Shown piece by piece: positions 35,321 to 43,869 of a stretch of DNA of 64,000 nt. Source of the DNA: Limnobaculum zhutongyuii (GTDB lineage Bacteria > Pseudomonadota > Gammaproteobacteria > Enterobacterales > Enterobacteriaceae). The notes beneath the pieces are model-generated. The model ran no database searches and was not told the DNA's origin. It saw nothing but the letters and a program-made list of their open reading frames with translations. The DNA lies in NCBI RefSeq assembly GCF_004295645.1, contig NZ_CP034752.1, positions 372,001 through 436,000 of the forward strand. The letters are read 5' to 3'. Every line of letters begins with the position of its first letter. The first letter of the stretch is position 1. The position numbers were made by a program, and so were the translations under genes.

Positions 35321-36826
35321 ATGCAACCTCTGCTTAAACTAAACGGCATTGATAAATCCTTCCCCGGTGTGAAGGCGTTATCTGGTGCCAGCCTTAGCGT
35401 TTATCCCGGCAAAGTCATGGCATTGCTGGGCGAAAACGGTGCCGGTAAATCGACACTGATGAAAGTACTGACGGGTATTTACACTAAAGATGCCGGAACT
35501 ATCGAATACCTTGGTAAAGACGTAGCCTTTAGCGGTCCTAAAGCCTCTCAGGAGGCGGGAATCGGTATTATTCATCAGGAATTAAACCTGATTCCACAGC
35601 TGAGTATTGCTGAAAATATCTTTCTTGGTCGGGAATTCGTTAATGCCATTGGCCGTATCGACTGGAAGAAAACCTATGCGGAAGCTGACCGTCTGCTACG
35701 TCGCCTGAATGTGGACTACAGCAGTCGCCGTCTGGTTAGCGAGCTGTCTATTGGCGATCAGCAAATGGTGGAGATCGCCAAAGTGCTGAGCTTTGAATCC
35801 AAAGTTATCATTATGGACGAACCAACGGATGCACTGACGGATACCGAAACCGCTTCGCTGTTTAATGTGATTAATGAGCTGCGGGCCCAGGGCTGCGGTA
35901 TTGTGTACATTTCCCATCGTCTGAAAGAGATCTTTGAGATTTGTGATGATGTGACGGTGCTGCGCGATGGTGCTTTCATTGGCGAACGCCCGGTAGCCGA
36001 TTTAGATGAAGACCGACTGATTGAAATGATGGTGGGTCGTCGACTTGAGGATCTTTATCCTCGTCTGGATCAGCCTCGCGGCAATTTGCGTTTACAGGTG
36101 AAAAATCTTTCCGGTAAAGGCGTCCATGATGTCAGCTTCGATCTTTATCGCAGTGAGATTCTGGGTGTTTCCGGCCTGATGGGTGCCGGTCGTACTGAAT
36201 TAATGAAAATGATTTACGGTGCGCTGCCTCATACCTCTGGCAGTGTGGTTCTTGATGGTCATGCTATAAAAGTTCATAGCCCGCAGGATGGCCTGAAAAA
36301 TGGCATCGTCTATATTTCCGAAGATCGCAAAGGTGATGGTTTGGTTCTGGGCATGTCGGTTAAAGAGAACATGTCCCTTACCGCATTACGCTATTTCAGC
36401 AAGCAGTGGGGGTCGCTAAAGCATGCCGAAGAGCAGCAGGCTGTGAGTGATTTCATCAAGTTATTCAATATAAAAACGCCATCAATGATGCAGACCATTG
36501 GCCTGCTGTCCGGTGGTAATCAGCAAAAGATTGCTATTGCCCGTGGCCTGATGACGCGTCCAAACGTTCTTATTCTGGATGAGCCAACGCGCGGTGTGGA
36601 TGTCGGTGCCAAGAAAGAGATCTATCAACTTATTAACCAGTTCAAACGTGAGGGATTAAGCATCATCTTAATCTCTTCTGAAATGCCGGAAGTTATCGGC
36701 ATGAGCGATCGTATTCTGGTTATGCATGAAGGCCGTATCAGCGGCGAATTCCCTATTGAACAGGCAACACAAGAAGTACTGATGGCGGCGGCGGTCGGCA
36801 AACAGTACGGTGTTACGCAGGAGTAA
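35321..36826 (+). CDS. rbsA: RbsA, ribose ABC transporter ATPase
   Basis: A double-domain ATPase of the ribose importer, 501 aa. The N-terminal half has Walker A GENGAGKST and Walker B VIIMDEPTD. The C-terminal half has a degenerate Walker A (GLMGAGRTEL), signature LSGGNQQK and Walker B LILDEPTRGVD. This two-domain pattern is typical of sugar (CUT2) ATPases. Confidence 0.97.
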   Translation: MQPLLKLNGIDKSFPGVKALSGASLSVYPGKVMALLGENGAGKSTLMKVLTGIYTKDAGTIEYLGKDVAFSGPKASQEAGIGIIHQELNLIPQLSIAENIFLGREFVNAIGRIDWKKTYAEADRLLRRLNVDYSSRRLVSELSIGDQQMVEIAKVLSFESKVIIMDEPTDALTDTETASLFNVINELRAQGCGIVYISHRLKEIFEICDDVTVLRDGAFIGERPVADLDEDRLIEMMVGRRLEDLYPRLDQPRGNLRLQVKNLSGKGVHDVSFDLYRSEILGVSGLMGAGRTELMKMIYGALPHTSGSVVLDGHAIKVHSPQDGLKNGIVYISEDRKGDGLVLGMSVKENMSLTALRYFSKQWGSLKHAEEQQAVSDFIKLFNIKTPSMMQTIGLLSGGNQQKIAIARGLMTRPNVLILDEPTRGVDVGAKKEIYQLINQFKREGLSIILISSEMPEVIGMSDRILVMHEGRISGEFPIEQATQEVLMAAAVGKQYGVTQE

Positions 36827-36832
36827 GACACA

Positions 36833-37801
36833 GTGAATACCTCAAAAACACCTTCAACCAGTCGCTTCAATAAGGAGTGGTTGCTTGAACAGAAATCGCT
36901 GATTGCTTTGATCGTTTTGATCATTGTGGTTTCCTTTCTTAGCCCTAACTTCTTTACTATCGATAACCTGTTCAATATTTTGCAGCAGACGTCGGTAAAC
37001 GCCATTATTGCAGTGGGTATGACGCTGGTGATCTTAACTTCAGGTATTGACCTGTCGGTGGGTTCAATATTGGCGTTAACCGGTGCCGTTGCCGCATCAT
37101 TGGTTGGTCTTGAGCTAAACGTTTTTGTCGCTCTGGCTGGCGCACTGGTGCTGGGTGCTGGTATTGGTACCATCACCGGTGTGATTGTAGCCAAAGGCAA
37201 AGTACAAGCGTTTATTGCCACGCTGGTGATGATGCTAATGCTGCGTGGAGCAACACTGGTTTACTCGGAAGGCAGCCCGATAAACCTGGGCTTTACCGAC
37301 TCGGCAGAAGCTTTTGAATGGTTCGGTGTAGGCCGTCCGCTGGGTGTTCCGGCTCCGATTTGGATTATGGTTATCGTATTTATTGGCGCCTGGTACTTAC
37401 TGAATCATACTCGCCTGGGGCGTTATATTTATGCGCTGGGCGGTAATGAATCGGCAACGCGTTTGTCGGGTATTAGTGTCGATCGGGTTAAAATTATAGT
37501 GTATGCGCTGTGTGGTATGTTAACCGCGCTGGCAGGCATTATTGAAGTTGGACGTTTATCCTCAGCGCAACCAACGGCAGGTCTTGGCTATGAGTTAGAT
37601 GCCATTGCTGCGGTAGTGTTGGGGGGAACCAGTCTGGCTGGAGGAAAAGGACGGATCACCGGTACATTGATTGGTGCTCTGATTCTGGGATTCCTGAGCA
37701 ATGCGCTCAACTTGTTAGGCGTATCTGCTTACTTCCAAATGATAGTGAAAGGCGCCGTCATCTTACTGGCGGTATTAGTAGAAAACAGAAGCAGTAAATA
37801 A
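36833..37801 (+). CDS. rbsC: RbsC, ribose ABC transporter permease
   Basis: The inner-membrane permease of the ribose importer, 322 aa with 8-10 hydrophobic helices. The GTG start (MNTSKTPSTSR) follows the rbsA stop by six bases with GGAGTAAG upstream. The conserved TSGIDLSVGSILALTGAVAA and AVVLGGTSLAGGKGRI match BPD transport family 2. Confidence 0.96.
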   Translation: MNTSKTPSTSRFNKEWLLEQKSLIALIVLIIVVSFLSPNFFTIDNLFNILQQTSVNAIIAVGMTLVILTSGIDLSVGSILALTGAVAASLVGLELNVFVALAGALVLGAGIGTITGVIVAKGKVQAFIATLVMMLMLRGATLVYSEGSPINLGFTDSAEAFEWFGVGRPLGVPAPIWIMVIVFIGAWYLLNHTRLGRYIYALGGNESATRLSGISVDRVKIIVYALCGMLTALAGIIEVGRLSSAQPTAGLGYELDAIAAVVLGGTSLAGGKGRITGTLIGALILGFLSNALNLLGVSAYFQMIVKGAVILLAVLVENRSSK

Positions 37802-37825
37802 CCTTTTTATACAGGAATAATGAAG

Positions 37826-38713
37826 ATGAATATGAAAAAGCTGGCTATGTTAGTTTCTGCTACCGCGTTAACCCTTTCTGTCAGTGCTGGTGCGATGGCG
37901 AAGGATAACATTGCGCTGGTAGTCTCCACTCTTAATAACCCATTCTTCGTCTCCATGAAGGATGGCGCTCAGAAAAAAGCTGACGAATTGGGTTACAACC
38001 TGATCGTGCTGGATTCACAGAATAACCCGGCTAAAGAGTTAGGTAATGTGCAGGATCTGACCGTTCGCGGCACCAAATTGCTGCTGATCAACCCAACGGA
38101 TTCTGATGCGGTAGGTAACGCCGTATTGATGGCGAACAAAGCCAAGATCCCTGTAGTGACTTTGGACCGCGCGGCTAACAAAGGTGAAGTTGCCAGTCAT
38201 GTCGCTTCTGATAACGTTGCTGGCGGTAAAATGGCTGGTGAGTTCATCGCTAAGAAATTAGGCAATGATGCTAAAGTCATTCAGTTAGAAGGAATCATCG
38301 GAACCTCTGCTGCACGTGAGCGTGGTGAAGGCTTTAAGCAATCTATGACTGAACATCCATTCAAACTGTTAGCCAGCCAACCAGCAGACTTCGACCGTAC
38401 TAAGGGCCTGAACGTTATGCAAAACCTGTTAACTGCTCATTCTGATGTTCAGGCGGTGTTTGCTCAGAACGACGAAATGGCACTGGGTGCAATGCGTGCG
38501 CTGCAAACTGCCGGTAAGAAAGATGTGCTGATTGTCGGTTTTGATGGCACTAACGACGGTATTAAAGCGGTGAAAAGTGGCCGTATGAGCGCCACTATTG
38601 CTCAACAGCCAGAGCTGATTGGTAGCATGGGTGTTGAAGTTGCTGACAAGATCCTGAAAGGCGAGAAAGTCGAAGCAAGCAACCCGGTAGCATTAAAACT
38701 GATCACTGAATAA
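37826..38713 (+). CDS. rbsB: RbsB, periplasmic ribose-binding protein
   Basis: The periplasmic receptor for the importer and for ribose chemotaxis, about 295 aa. The signal peptide MNMKKLAMLVSATALTLSVSAGAMA is followed by the mature start KDNIALVVSTLNNPFF. Ligand-contact motifs include AARERGEGF and FAQNDEMALGA. I chose 37826 over the ATG at 37820 because AGGA at 37813-37816 is better spaced and the E. coli protein also starts MNMKKLA. Confidence 0.95.
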   Translation: MNMKKLAMLVSATALTLSVSAGAMAKDNIALVVSTLNNPFFVSMKDGAQKKADELGYNLIVLDSQNNPAKELGNVQDLTVRGTKLLLINPTDSDAVGNAVLMANKAKIPVVTLDRAANKGEVASHVASDNVAGGKMAGEFIAKKLGNDAKVIQLEGIIGTSAARERGEGFKQSMTEHPFKLLASQPADFDRTKGLNVMQNLLTAHSDVQAVFAQNDEMALGAMRALQTAGKKDVLIVGFDGTNDGIKAVKSGRMSATIAQQPELIGSMGVEVADKILKGEKVEASNPVALKLITE

Positions 38714-38748
38714 GTCTGTACAGACAGAACGTTATCAGTACGTAGTAC

Positions 38749-38774
38749 ACGCGGTAAAGTCGCATTTACCGCGT
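38749..38774 (+). other. Intercistronic hairpin between rbsB and rbsK
   Basis: A perfect 10-bp stem, ACGCGGTAAA / TTTACCGCGT, with the loop GTCGCA lies between rbsB and rbsK. Such hairpins protect the upstream binding-protein mRNA and reduce downstream expression. No T run follows, so full termination is not expected. Confidence 0.7.
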
Positions 38775-38796
38775 GATCTTTCCCAAGGGGGCGATG

Positions 38797-39726
38797 ATGT
38801 CAGCGAATAAACTGGTGGTGCTGGGAAGTATTAATGCAGACCACATTCTCAATGTGAATGAATTTCCCCGCCCGGGTGAAACGATTACCGGCAAAGATTA
38901 CCGAATTTCGTTTGGTGGTAAAGGTGCTAACCAGGCTGTAGCTGCAGGCCGCAGCGGTGCCAATATTACCTTTATTGCCTGTGTAGGTGATGATGATATC
39001 GGCAAGCAAGTGTGCCGACAGTTAAAGCTGGATAATATTGATATCCAACCAATTGAGAGCATCAGCGGTAAGAATACCGGTGTTGCCATGATTTTTGTTA
39101 ACGGCAAAGGCGAAAACGTCATTGCTATTGATGCCGGCGCTAACGCAGCGGTTACTCCTGACTATCTGAATAAATACCGTCAGCAGGTTATTGATGCTGA
39201 TGTGCTGCTAATGCAGTTGGAGACTCCGCTGGAAACCATTCTGGCAGCCGCCAAACTGGCGAAGCAGAACGACACCTTGGTTGCCCTTAATCCTGCTCCG
39301 GCTCGTGAACTATCCGACGAACTGCTGGCTAATATCGATATTATTACGCCTAATGAAACAGAAGCGGAGCAGTTAACGGGTATCACCATTGTTAACAGTG
39401 ACGATGCCAACAAAGCTGCCGGATTATTGCATGCGAAAGGCATTCGCACGGTAATTATCACCTTGGGTAGCCGCGGCGCCTGGGTAAGCATTGATGGAAT
39501 TGGTAGCCTGATTGAAGGCTATAAGGTTGAACCTGTTGATACTATTGCTGCGGGAGATACTTTTAACGGCGCTTTGATTACTGCAATGCTTGAAGGCCAG
39601 GAACTGTACCAGGCCGTTAAGTTTGGTCATGCGGCAGCGGCTATTGCGGTAACACGTCGGGGTGCACAGCCTTCCGTGCCATGGCGTAAAGAGATTGATG
39701 CTTTCTTAGCAACCAGACAGGAGTAG
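38797..39726 (+). CDS. rbsK: RbsK, ribokinase
   Basis: A PfkB-family kinase that phosphorylates ribose at O5, about 309 aa. PfkB signatures are GGKGANQAVAAGRSG (about 35-49) and DTIAAGDTFNGALITAMLE with the catalytic Asp. AAGGGGGCG precedes tandem ATGs at 38794 and 38797. Either could be used. Confidence 0.96.
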   Translation: MSANKLVVLGSINADHILNVNEFPRPGETITGKDYRISFGGKGANQAVAAGRSGANITFIACVGDDDIGKQVCRQLKLDNIDIQPIESISGKNTGVAMIFVNGKGENVIAIDAGANAAVTPDYLNKYRQQVIDADVLLMQLETPLETILAAAKLAKQNDTLVALNPAPARELSDELLANIDIITPNETEAEQLTGITIVNSDDANKAAGLLHAKGIRTVIITLGSRGAWVSIDGIGSLIEGYKVEPVDTIAAGDTFNGALITAMLEGQELYQAVKFGHAAAAIAVTRRGAQPSVPWRKEIDAFLATRQE

Positions 39727-39730
39727 TGTT

Positions 39731-40732
39731 TTGGCAACGATGAAAGATGTAGCCCGTCTGGCGGGAGTCTCGACATCAACGGTGTCTCACGTTATTAACA
39801 ATAACCGGTTTGTGAGCCAACCCGTCAGGGATAAGATTCTTTCTGCCGTTGCTGAACTTAATTACTCACCTTCGGCGGTGGCCCGTAGCCTGAAGGCTAA
39901 AGAAACTCGTACTATCGGCATGCTTCTGACCTCCAGTAATAACCCGTTTTATGCAGAGGTGGTCAGGGGCGTGGAAGAGAGTTGTTATGAACGTGGTTAT
40001 AGCCTGATTCTGTGCAACACCGAAGGTAATACCGAACGGATGGGAAGCAGTCTGGAAACGCTGTTACAACGCCGGGTTGATGGGCTGATTTTGATGTGTA
40101 ATGACCGTAACCCTATTTCTGAAGTGCTGTTTTGCCATTATCCTAATTTACCGGTAGTCATGATGGACTGGGCGCCGTTTAATGGGGTTTGCGATACCAT
40201 TCAGGATAACTCGTTGATCGGCGGTAAACTGGCGACGGAGTATCTTATCTCCCGAGGCTATCATCACATTGCCTGCATTACCGGACCGCAGGATAACACT
40301 CAGGCTCGCCGTCGTTTACAGGGTTACCAGCAGGCGATGGAAAATGCCGGGTTGATTGCGCCGGAATCCTATCAGATCTTTAGTAATTTTGAGTTCTCCG
40401 GTGGTCTTGAGGCGATGCAGCAGTTGCTCAAATTGCCGGAACCACCGAAAGCTATATTTACCTGCAATGATGCGATGGCGGTGGGTGTCTATCTGGCAAT
40501 AAATCAGGCAGGATTAAAAGTAGGGCAGGATATTGCGGTTATTGGCTACGATGACATTGAACTGGCAAAATTTATGTCACCGCCGCTGACGACCATCCAT
40601 CAGCCAACTGATGCATTGGGTAAACTGGCCATTGATACGTTATTGCAACGCTTAGAAAAACAAATCACCGAACCGCGTACGCTGGAGCTGACTCCTGAAT
40701 TAGTGGAACGTGATTCTGTTGGCGTGTGTTAA
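39731..40732 (+). CDS. rbsR: RbsR, LacI-family ribose operon repressor
   Basis: A repressor of rbs, 333 aa. The N-terminal LacI helix-turn-helix is MKDVARLAGVSTSTVSHVIN and the hinge is SPSAVARSLK. The periplasmic-binding-like effector domain is highly similar to E. coli RbsR. It begins with TTG (MATMKDVARLAG) with AGGAGT seven bases upstream, and the homologous start supports this. It should bind the two CGAAACGTTTCG sites before rbsD. Confidence 0.95.
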   Translation: MATMKDVARLAGVSTSTVSHVINNNRFVSQPVRDKILSAVAELNYSPSAVARSLKAKETRTIGMLLTSSNNPFYAEVVRGVEESCYERGYSLILCNTEGNTERMGSSLETLLQRRVDGLILMCNDRNPISEVLFCHYPNLPVVMMDWAPFNGVCDTIQDNSLIGGKLATEYLISRGYHHIACITGPQDNTQARRRLQGYQQAMENAGLIAPESYQIFSNFEFSGGLEAMQQLLKLPEPPKAIFTCNDAMAVGVYLAINQAGLKVGQDIAVIGYDDIELAKFMSPPLTTIHQPTDALGKLAIDTLLQRLEKQITEPRTLELTPELVERDSVGVC

Positions 40733-40736
40733 CTCA

Positions 40737-40771
40737 ACCAATACCGTTTCTTACATTAAAACGGTATTGGT
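40737..40771. terminator. Hairpin between rbsR and yicG
   Basis: ACCAATACCGTTT pairs with AAACGGTATTGGT. It lies between converging genes, with weak T tracts on both sides. Confidence 0.65.
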
Positions 40772-40782
40772 CAATACCATCG

Positions 40783-41394
40783 TTAGTCATCAATCTGATA
40801 GCTGAAAACCGGCAACCCAATTTTAAAGAAGATGGCTAACATTCTGAAGATAAAACCAAAAATTAGCGTAGCGATTACGGCAACATCCGGCATAATATTC
40901 AGATAAATCAATCCAATATACAACATAGCTGAAGCAAAAGAGACGCTGGCATACAGCTCTTTTTGAAATACTAACGGGATGCGATTACAGAAGATATCCC
41001 GCAATACTCCGCCAAATACCCCGGTAATTAATCCTGCGATTCCTGCGATCAGAACCGGCAGATTCATACTCATAGCAACCTGCGCTCCGATGATAGAGAA
41101 CACCACCAGACCTACGGCATCCAATACTAAAAAGAACTTTCTCAAATAGATCATGATGCGCGAGGTAGCTACAGTCATCACTGATGCTGCGGCAACAATC
41201 AACACATATTCCGGATGAGCCACCCAACCTAAAGGATAGTGACCTAAAATGATATCCCGCACGGTTCCACCACCGATGGCAGTGACGGCAGAGATAATGA
41301 TGACGCCAAAAATATCCATTTTGCTTCTACCCGCAGCGAGCGCTCCTGTCATTGATTCTGCGGTGATACCGATGATGTATAGATAGAAAAGCAT
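40783..41394 (-). CDS. yicG: YicG/UPF0126 family membrane protein
   Basis: A 203-aa inner-membrane protein of the UPF0126/TRIC-like family with duplicated glycine-rich halves (GALAAGRSKMDIFGVIII and GGTVRDIILGHYP, then GGVLRDIFCNRIPLVFQKELYA). It matches E. coli YicG along its length. TRIC relatives are cation channels, but the bacterial function is poorly defined. It has no operon partner. Confidence 0.88.
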   Translation of the reverse strand: MLFYLYIIGITAESMTGALAAGRSKMDIFGVIIISAVTAIGGGTVRDIILGHYPLGWVAHPEYVLIVAAASVMTVATSRIMIYLRKFFLVLDAVGLVVFSIIGAQVAMSMNLPVLIAGIAGLITGVFGGVLRDIFCNRIPLVFQKELYASVSFASAMLYIGLIYLNIMPDVAVIATLIFGFIFRMLAIFFKIGLPVFSYQIDD

Positions 41395-41650
41395 GATGCT
41401 TCTTATTTTGATTGATGGGTGGGTTGGTGTGCTGATTATTTCAGATTATTGCGGTTTTTTCAGCTGGTTTGTTGATTTTATTTTGGGGTAAAGTGCTGGC
41501 TTTTGTTGTGTTGGGAAGTAGGGTGTTTGGTACAGAGTGTATTTCGTCTGTGTCCTCACTTAATTCTATGTACTCCGTACTTATTGAGTTTTGAGCAGGT
41601 TTCGTCCGCTAATGGTGTTGAGTCTGACTCAATTGTTGTGCGGCGGCCGA

Positions 41651-41807
41651 GCAGGAGGCGTTAAGGCGAACGCCTCCTGCACCTCCGCGCCTTCGCACAC
41701 GAATTCAGGTCGCCTGCGGCGACTACCTTCCTCCTTCCTTCGGGCTTACGCACCGGCGCAGAGCCGCTCCCTACGTCGCTGCGCCTCGCCAAACATCCCT
41801 GTTTGGC
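41651..41807. repeat. Array of strong stem-loops, candidate structured repeat element
   Basis: Three perfect stems lie within 157 bases: GCAGGAGGCGTT / AACGCCTCCTGC (41651-41662/41669-41680), GTCGCC / GGCGAC (41709-41714/41718-41723) and GCCAAACA / TGTTTGGC (41788-41795/41800-41807). The regular stem-loop layout suggests a dispersed intergenic repeat or a structured RNA. Its identity is unknown. Confidence 0.55.
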
Positions 41808-42001
41808 GTGCTACCCTCTCTCAGTCGTCAGCTGAATTCCAGTGCTCCTAAAGGTCAGGGGATTGGTTAGTATTCAGGGGTACGGCCCCTGAATAGGGGA
41901 CTAATCTGATTTGAATGTCATAGTGGTTTTTTAGTCGTTTGAATCTGGAGGAGGTTGATTGAAGGTTTTAATGAAAATTGGCTTTTGTATCCTTTTCTGG
42001 T

Positions 42002-42057
42002 CGTTAGCCGTTAGCCGTTAGCCGTTAGCCGTTAGCCGTTAGCCGTTAGCCGTTAGC
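42002..42057. repeat. 7-bp tandem repeat (CGTTAGC) x8
   Basis: Eight perfect head-to-tail copies of CGTTAGC, then a shorter TGGTCT/TTGGTCT direct repeat. It is noncoding. Confidence 0.95.
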
Positions 42058-42090
42058 CTTTGGTCTTGGTCTTGGTTTTCAACAAAGCCA

Positions 42091-42250
42091 ATCGTCGGGA
42101 GAGACGGGCGTGGGGGGCGACTTGGCGTGAGCCAACGAAGTGCCCGTAGCCCGGCTAGGCCCGACGCACTCTGTGGCTGAGTACAGATGCCCTTCCGGCC
42201 TTACACTGTAGGCCATATAGGTACATCGCCACCACGGCCGGAATACCCAC
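42091..42250 (+). repeat. Dispersed repeat, copy A
   Basis: It shares with 47080-47186 (opposite strand) the end ATC-TCGGGAGAG, a G-run, the exact 20-mer GTACAGATGCCCTTCCGGCC (42181-42200) and a degenerate tail ATATAGG...GGAATA. Copy A carries a longer, different interior between the G-run and the 20-mer. Confidence 0.7.
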
Positions 42251-42290
42251 AATCGCCAATTTTAAAACTAAAACCTTTCCCCTATACGAA

Positions 42291-42315
42291 AAAAGCGCCC
42301 CCGACAGGGGCGCTT
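42291..42315 (-). terminator. frdABCD terminator
   Basis: GCGCCCC / GGGGCGC with an adjacent A run (T run on the minus strand) lies 42 bases downstream of the frdD stop. Confidence 0.88.
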
Positions 42316-42356
42316 CTTAACAACATGTATCACTACAGTCAAACGGGGTATGCCAC

Positions 42357-42713
42357 TTACAGCATAAACACCCCAATCACCGCAATCACACTCAGCACGG
42401 TCGCCAGACCGTAAAACACCAGCTTGCCCGCAGGTACATGCCACTTCAGGTCATGCGTCATATGGTGCATACGGTGTAAGCCACACCATATCGGCAGGAT
42501 TATCATCAGCAGTAAAAACACACGGCCAATAAAGCCCTGACAGAACGCCAGAATGCGCGGATAACTCAGCGCCTCCGGTGCCCAGCCCAGCGGAAGAATT
42601 ATCGCCACCAGTAATATAATCACCGGCGCAATAATCGCTCCCCACATACCGCCCGCACCAAACAGGCCCCAGAATACCGGCTCGTCAGAGCGCTTCGGAT
42701 TTTGTTCAATCAT
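42357..42713 (-). CDS. frdD: FrdD, fumarate reductase membrane anchor
   Basis: The 13-kDa anchor subunit, 118 aa with three transmembrane helices. With FrdC it binds menaquinol and anchors FrdAB on the cytoplasmic face. N-terminal MIEQNPKRSDEPVFWGLFGAGGMW matches the family. It is the last gene of frdABCD, 13 bases after frdC. Confidence 0.96.
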   Translation of the reverse strand: MIEQNPKRSDEPVFWGLFGAGGMWGAIIAPVIILLVAIILPLGWAPEALSYPRILAFCQGFIGRVFLLLMIILPIWCGLHRMHHMTHDLKWHVPAGKLVFYGLATVLSVIAVIGVFML

Positions 42714-42726
42714 GTCAGTCGACTCC

Positions 42727-43116
42727 TTAAATCAGTGCCACGGCCAGAATTATCAGGCTCGCCACAATCGTTACGCCCCAGAAGAACATCACAATCGGCT
42801 TCGCGCTCAGCTTCTCTGTGCCCACCACAATGTTCGCCGCTTTCGGTGCCAGGTCAAACCAGGTCTTGGTATGAACCAGCGCCATAATCAGCGTAATGAT
42901 ATTAATCACCATCACCACCGGGTTGGCTAAAAAGCCCACAAAGCCATACCAGCTCTCCGGACTTCTCAGGGCAAACACACCGAAAATCAGCACCAGACTG
43001 AACCACACGGCAGGTACCGCCGTGCTCTCACGGAACATATAAAACTTATAAAACCCGAGTCTCTTCCACCAGTCAGCTTTCACCTCGCGGACATAGGGTT
43101 TACGTTTGGTCATCAT
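42727..43116 (-). CDS. frdC: FrdC, fumarate reductase membrane anchor
   Basis: The 15-kDa anchor subunit, 129 aa (E. coli 131), with three hydrophobic helices. The N-terminal TKRKPYVREVKADWWKRLGFYKFYMFRE is the conserved cytoplasmic segment, with the quinol-site Glu in FRES. It lies 18 bases after frdB. Confidence 0.96.
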   Translation of the reverse strand: MMTKRKPYVREVKADWWKRLGFYKFYMFRESTAVPAVWFSLVLIFGVFALRSPESWYGFVGFLANPVVMVINIITLIMALVHTKTWFDLAPKAANIVVGTEKLSAKPIVMFFWGVTIVASLIILAVALI

Positions 43117-43134
43117 AATAGTATCCCTCTCCCT

Positions 43135-43869
43135 TTATTGAGGTTTCAGCATGGCAATCATAAAGTCTTTCGAACTTTCCACCTTGCCCTGCTGAATAGC
43201 CGCAGCCGGGTCAACGTGTTTCGGACAGACTTCAGAACAGTAACCGACGAAGGTACAACTCCATACGCCATTCTTGCCGTTAAGCTGTGGCATACGGGCC
43301 GCTTTACCCTTATCACGTGTATCCAGGTTGTAACGGTGTCCCAGGGTAATCACTGCCGGACCAATAAATTCCGGGTTCAGACCAAACTGAGGACAGGCGG
43401 CATAACACAGACCGCAGTTGATACAACCGGAAAACTGATGGTATTTCTCCATCTGTGCCGGCATCTGAATGGTCGGACCGTTCTCCGGCTTCAGACTGTC
43501 ATTAATGATATAAGGCTTAATGGCTTCCAGACTCTCAATAAAGTGAGTCATGTCCACCACCAGGTCGCGCTCAATCGGGAAGTTACCCAGCGCTTCCACC
43601 TTCAGACCATCGGTGTAGTCCCGCAGGAAGGTTTTACAGGCCAGTTTAGGCACCTTGTTCACCATCATGCCGCACGAACCACAAATCGCCATCCGGCAGG
43701 ACCAGCGGTAAGACAGGTCCGGAGCCAGGTTGTCCTTAATATAGCCCAGAGCATCCAGCAGGGAAGTGGACGCATCATAAGGCACATCATACGCCTCGAA
43801 GTGGGGTTCACTGTCGCGCTCCGGGTTATAGCGCATGACTTCAACTTTGAGGGTTTTCATCTCAGACAT
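43135..43869 (-). CDS. frdB: FrdB, fumarate reductase iron-sulfur subunit
   Basis: A 244-aa subunit carrying three clusters: [2Fe-2S] by CRMAICGSCGMMVN plus a later Cys, and the [4Fe-4S] and [3Fe-4S] clusters by CINCGLCYAACPQ and CTFVGYCSEVCPKHVDP. It passes electrons from menaquinol to FrdA. It overlaps frdA by eight bases. Confidence 0.97.
   Translation of the reverse strand: MSEMKTLKVEVMRYNPERDSEPHFEAYDVPYDASTSLLDALGYIKDNLAPDLSYRWSCRMAICGSCGMMVNKVPKLACKTFLRDYTDGLKVEALGNFPIERDLVVDMTHFIESLEAIKPYIINDSLKPENGPTIQMPAQMEKYHQFSGCINCGLCYAACPQFGLNPEFIGPAVITLGHRYNLDTRDKGKAARMPQLNGKNGVWSCTFVGYCSEVCPKHVDPAAAIQQGKVESSKDFMIAMLKPQ

Larger units (their letters stand above)
41395..42290. other. 900-bp noncoding segment, GC-rich and full of hairpins
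   Basis: I find no credible gene. An 86-residue frame at 41591 is low-complexity and repeat-derived. The segment has a palindrome TGAGTC-T-GACTCA near 41620, strong hairpins at 41651-41680, 41709-41723, 41788-41807 and about 41865-41905, a 7-bp tandem repeat at 42002-42057 and one copy of a dispersed repeat at 42091-42250. Base composition from 41640 to 41820 is far more GC-rich than the flanks. Confidence 0.75.

Noticed and set aside
41591..41851. 86-residue frame on the plus strand in the GC-rich region
   Set aside because: It is low-complexity and built on hairpin-rich repeat DNA. No start signal or homology pattern is seen.
42002..42057. The 7-bp array as a possible CRISPR
   Set aside because: Units are 7 bp and contiguous without spacers. 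There are no cas genes in the window.
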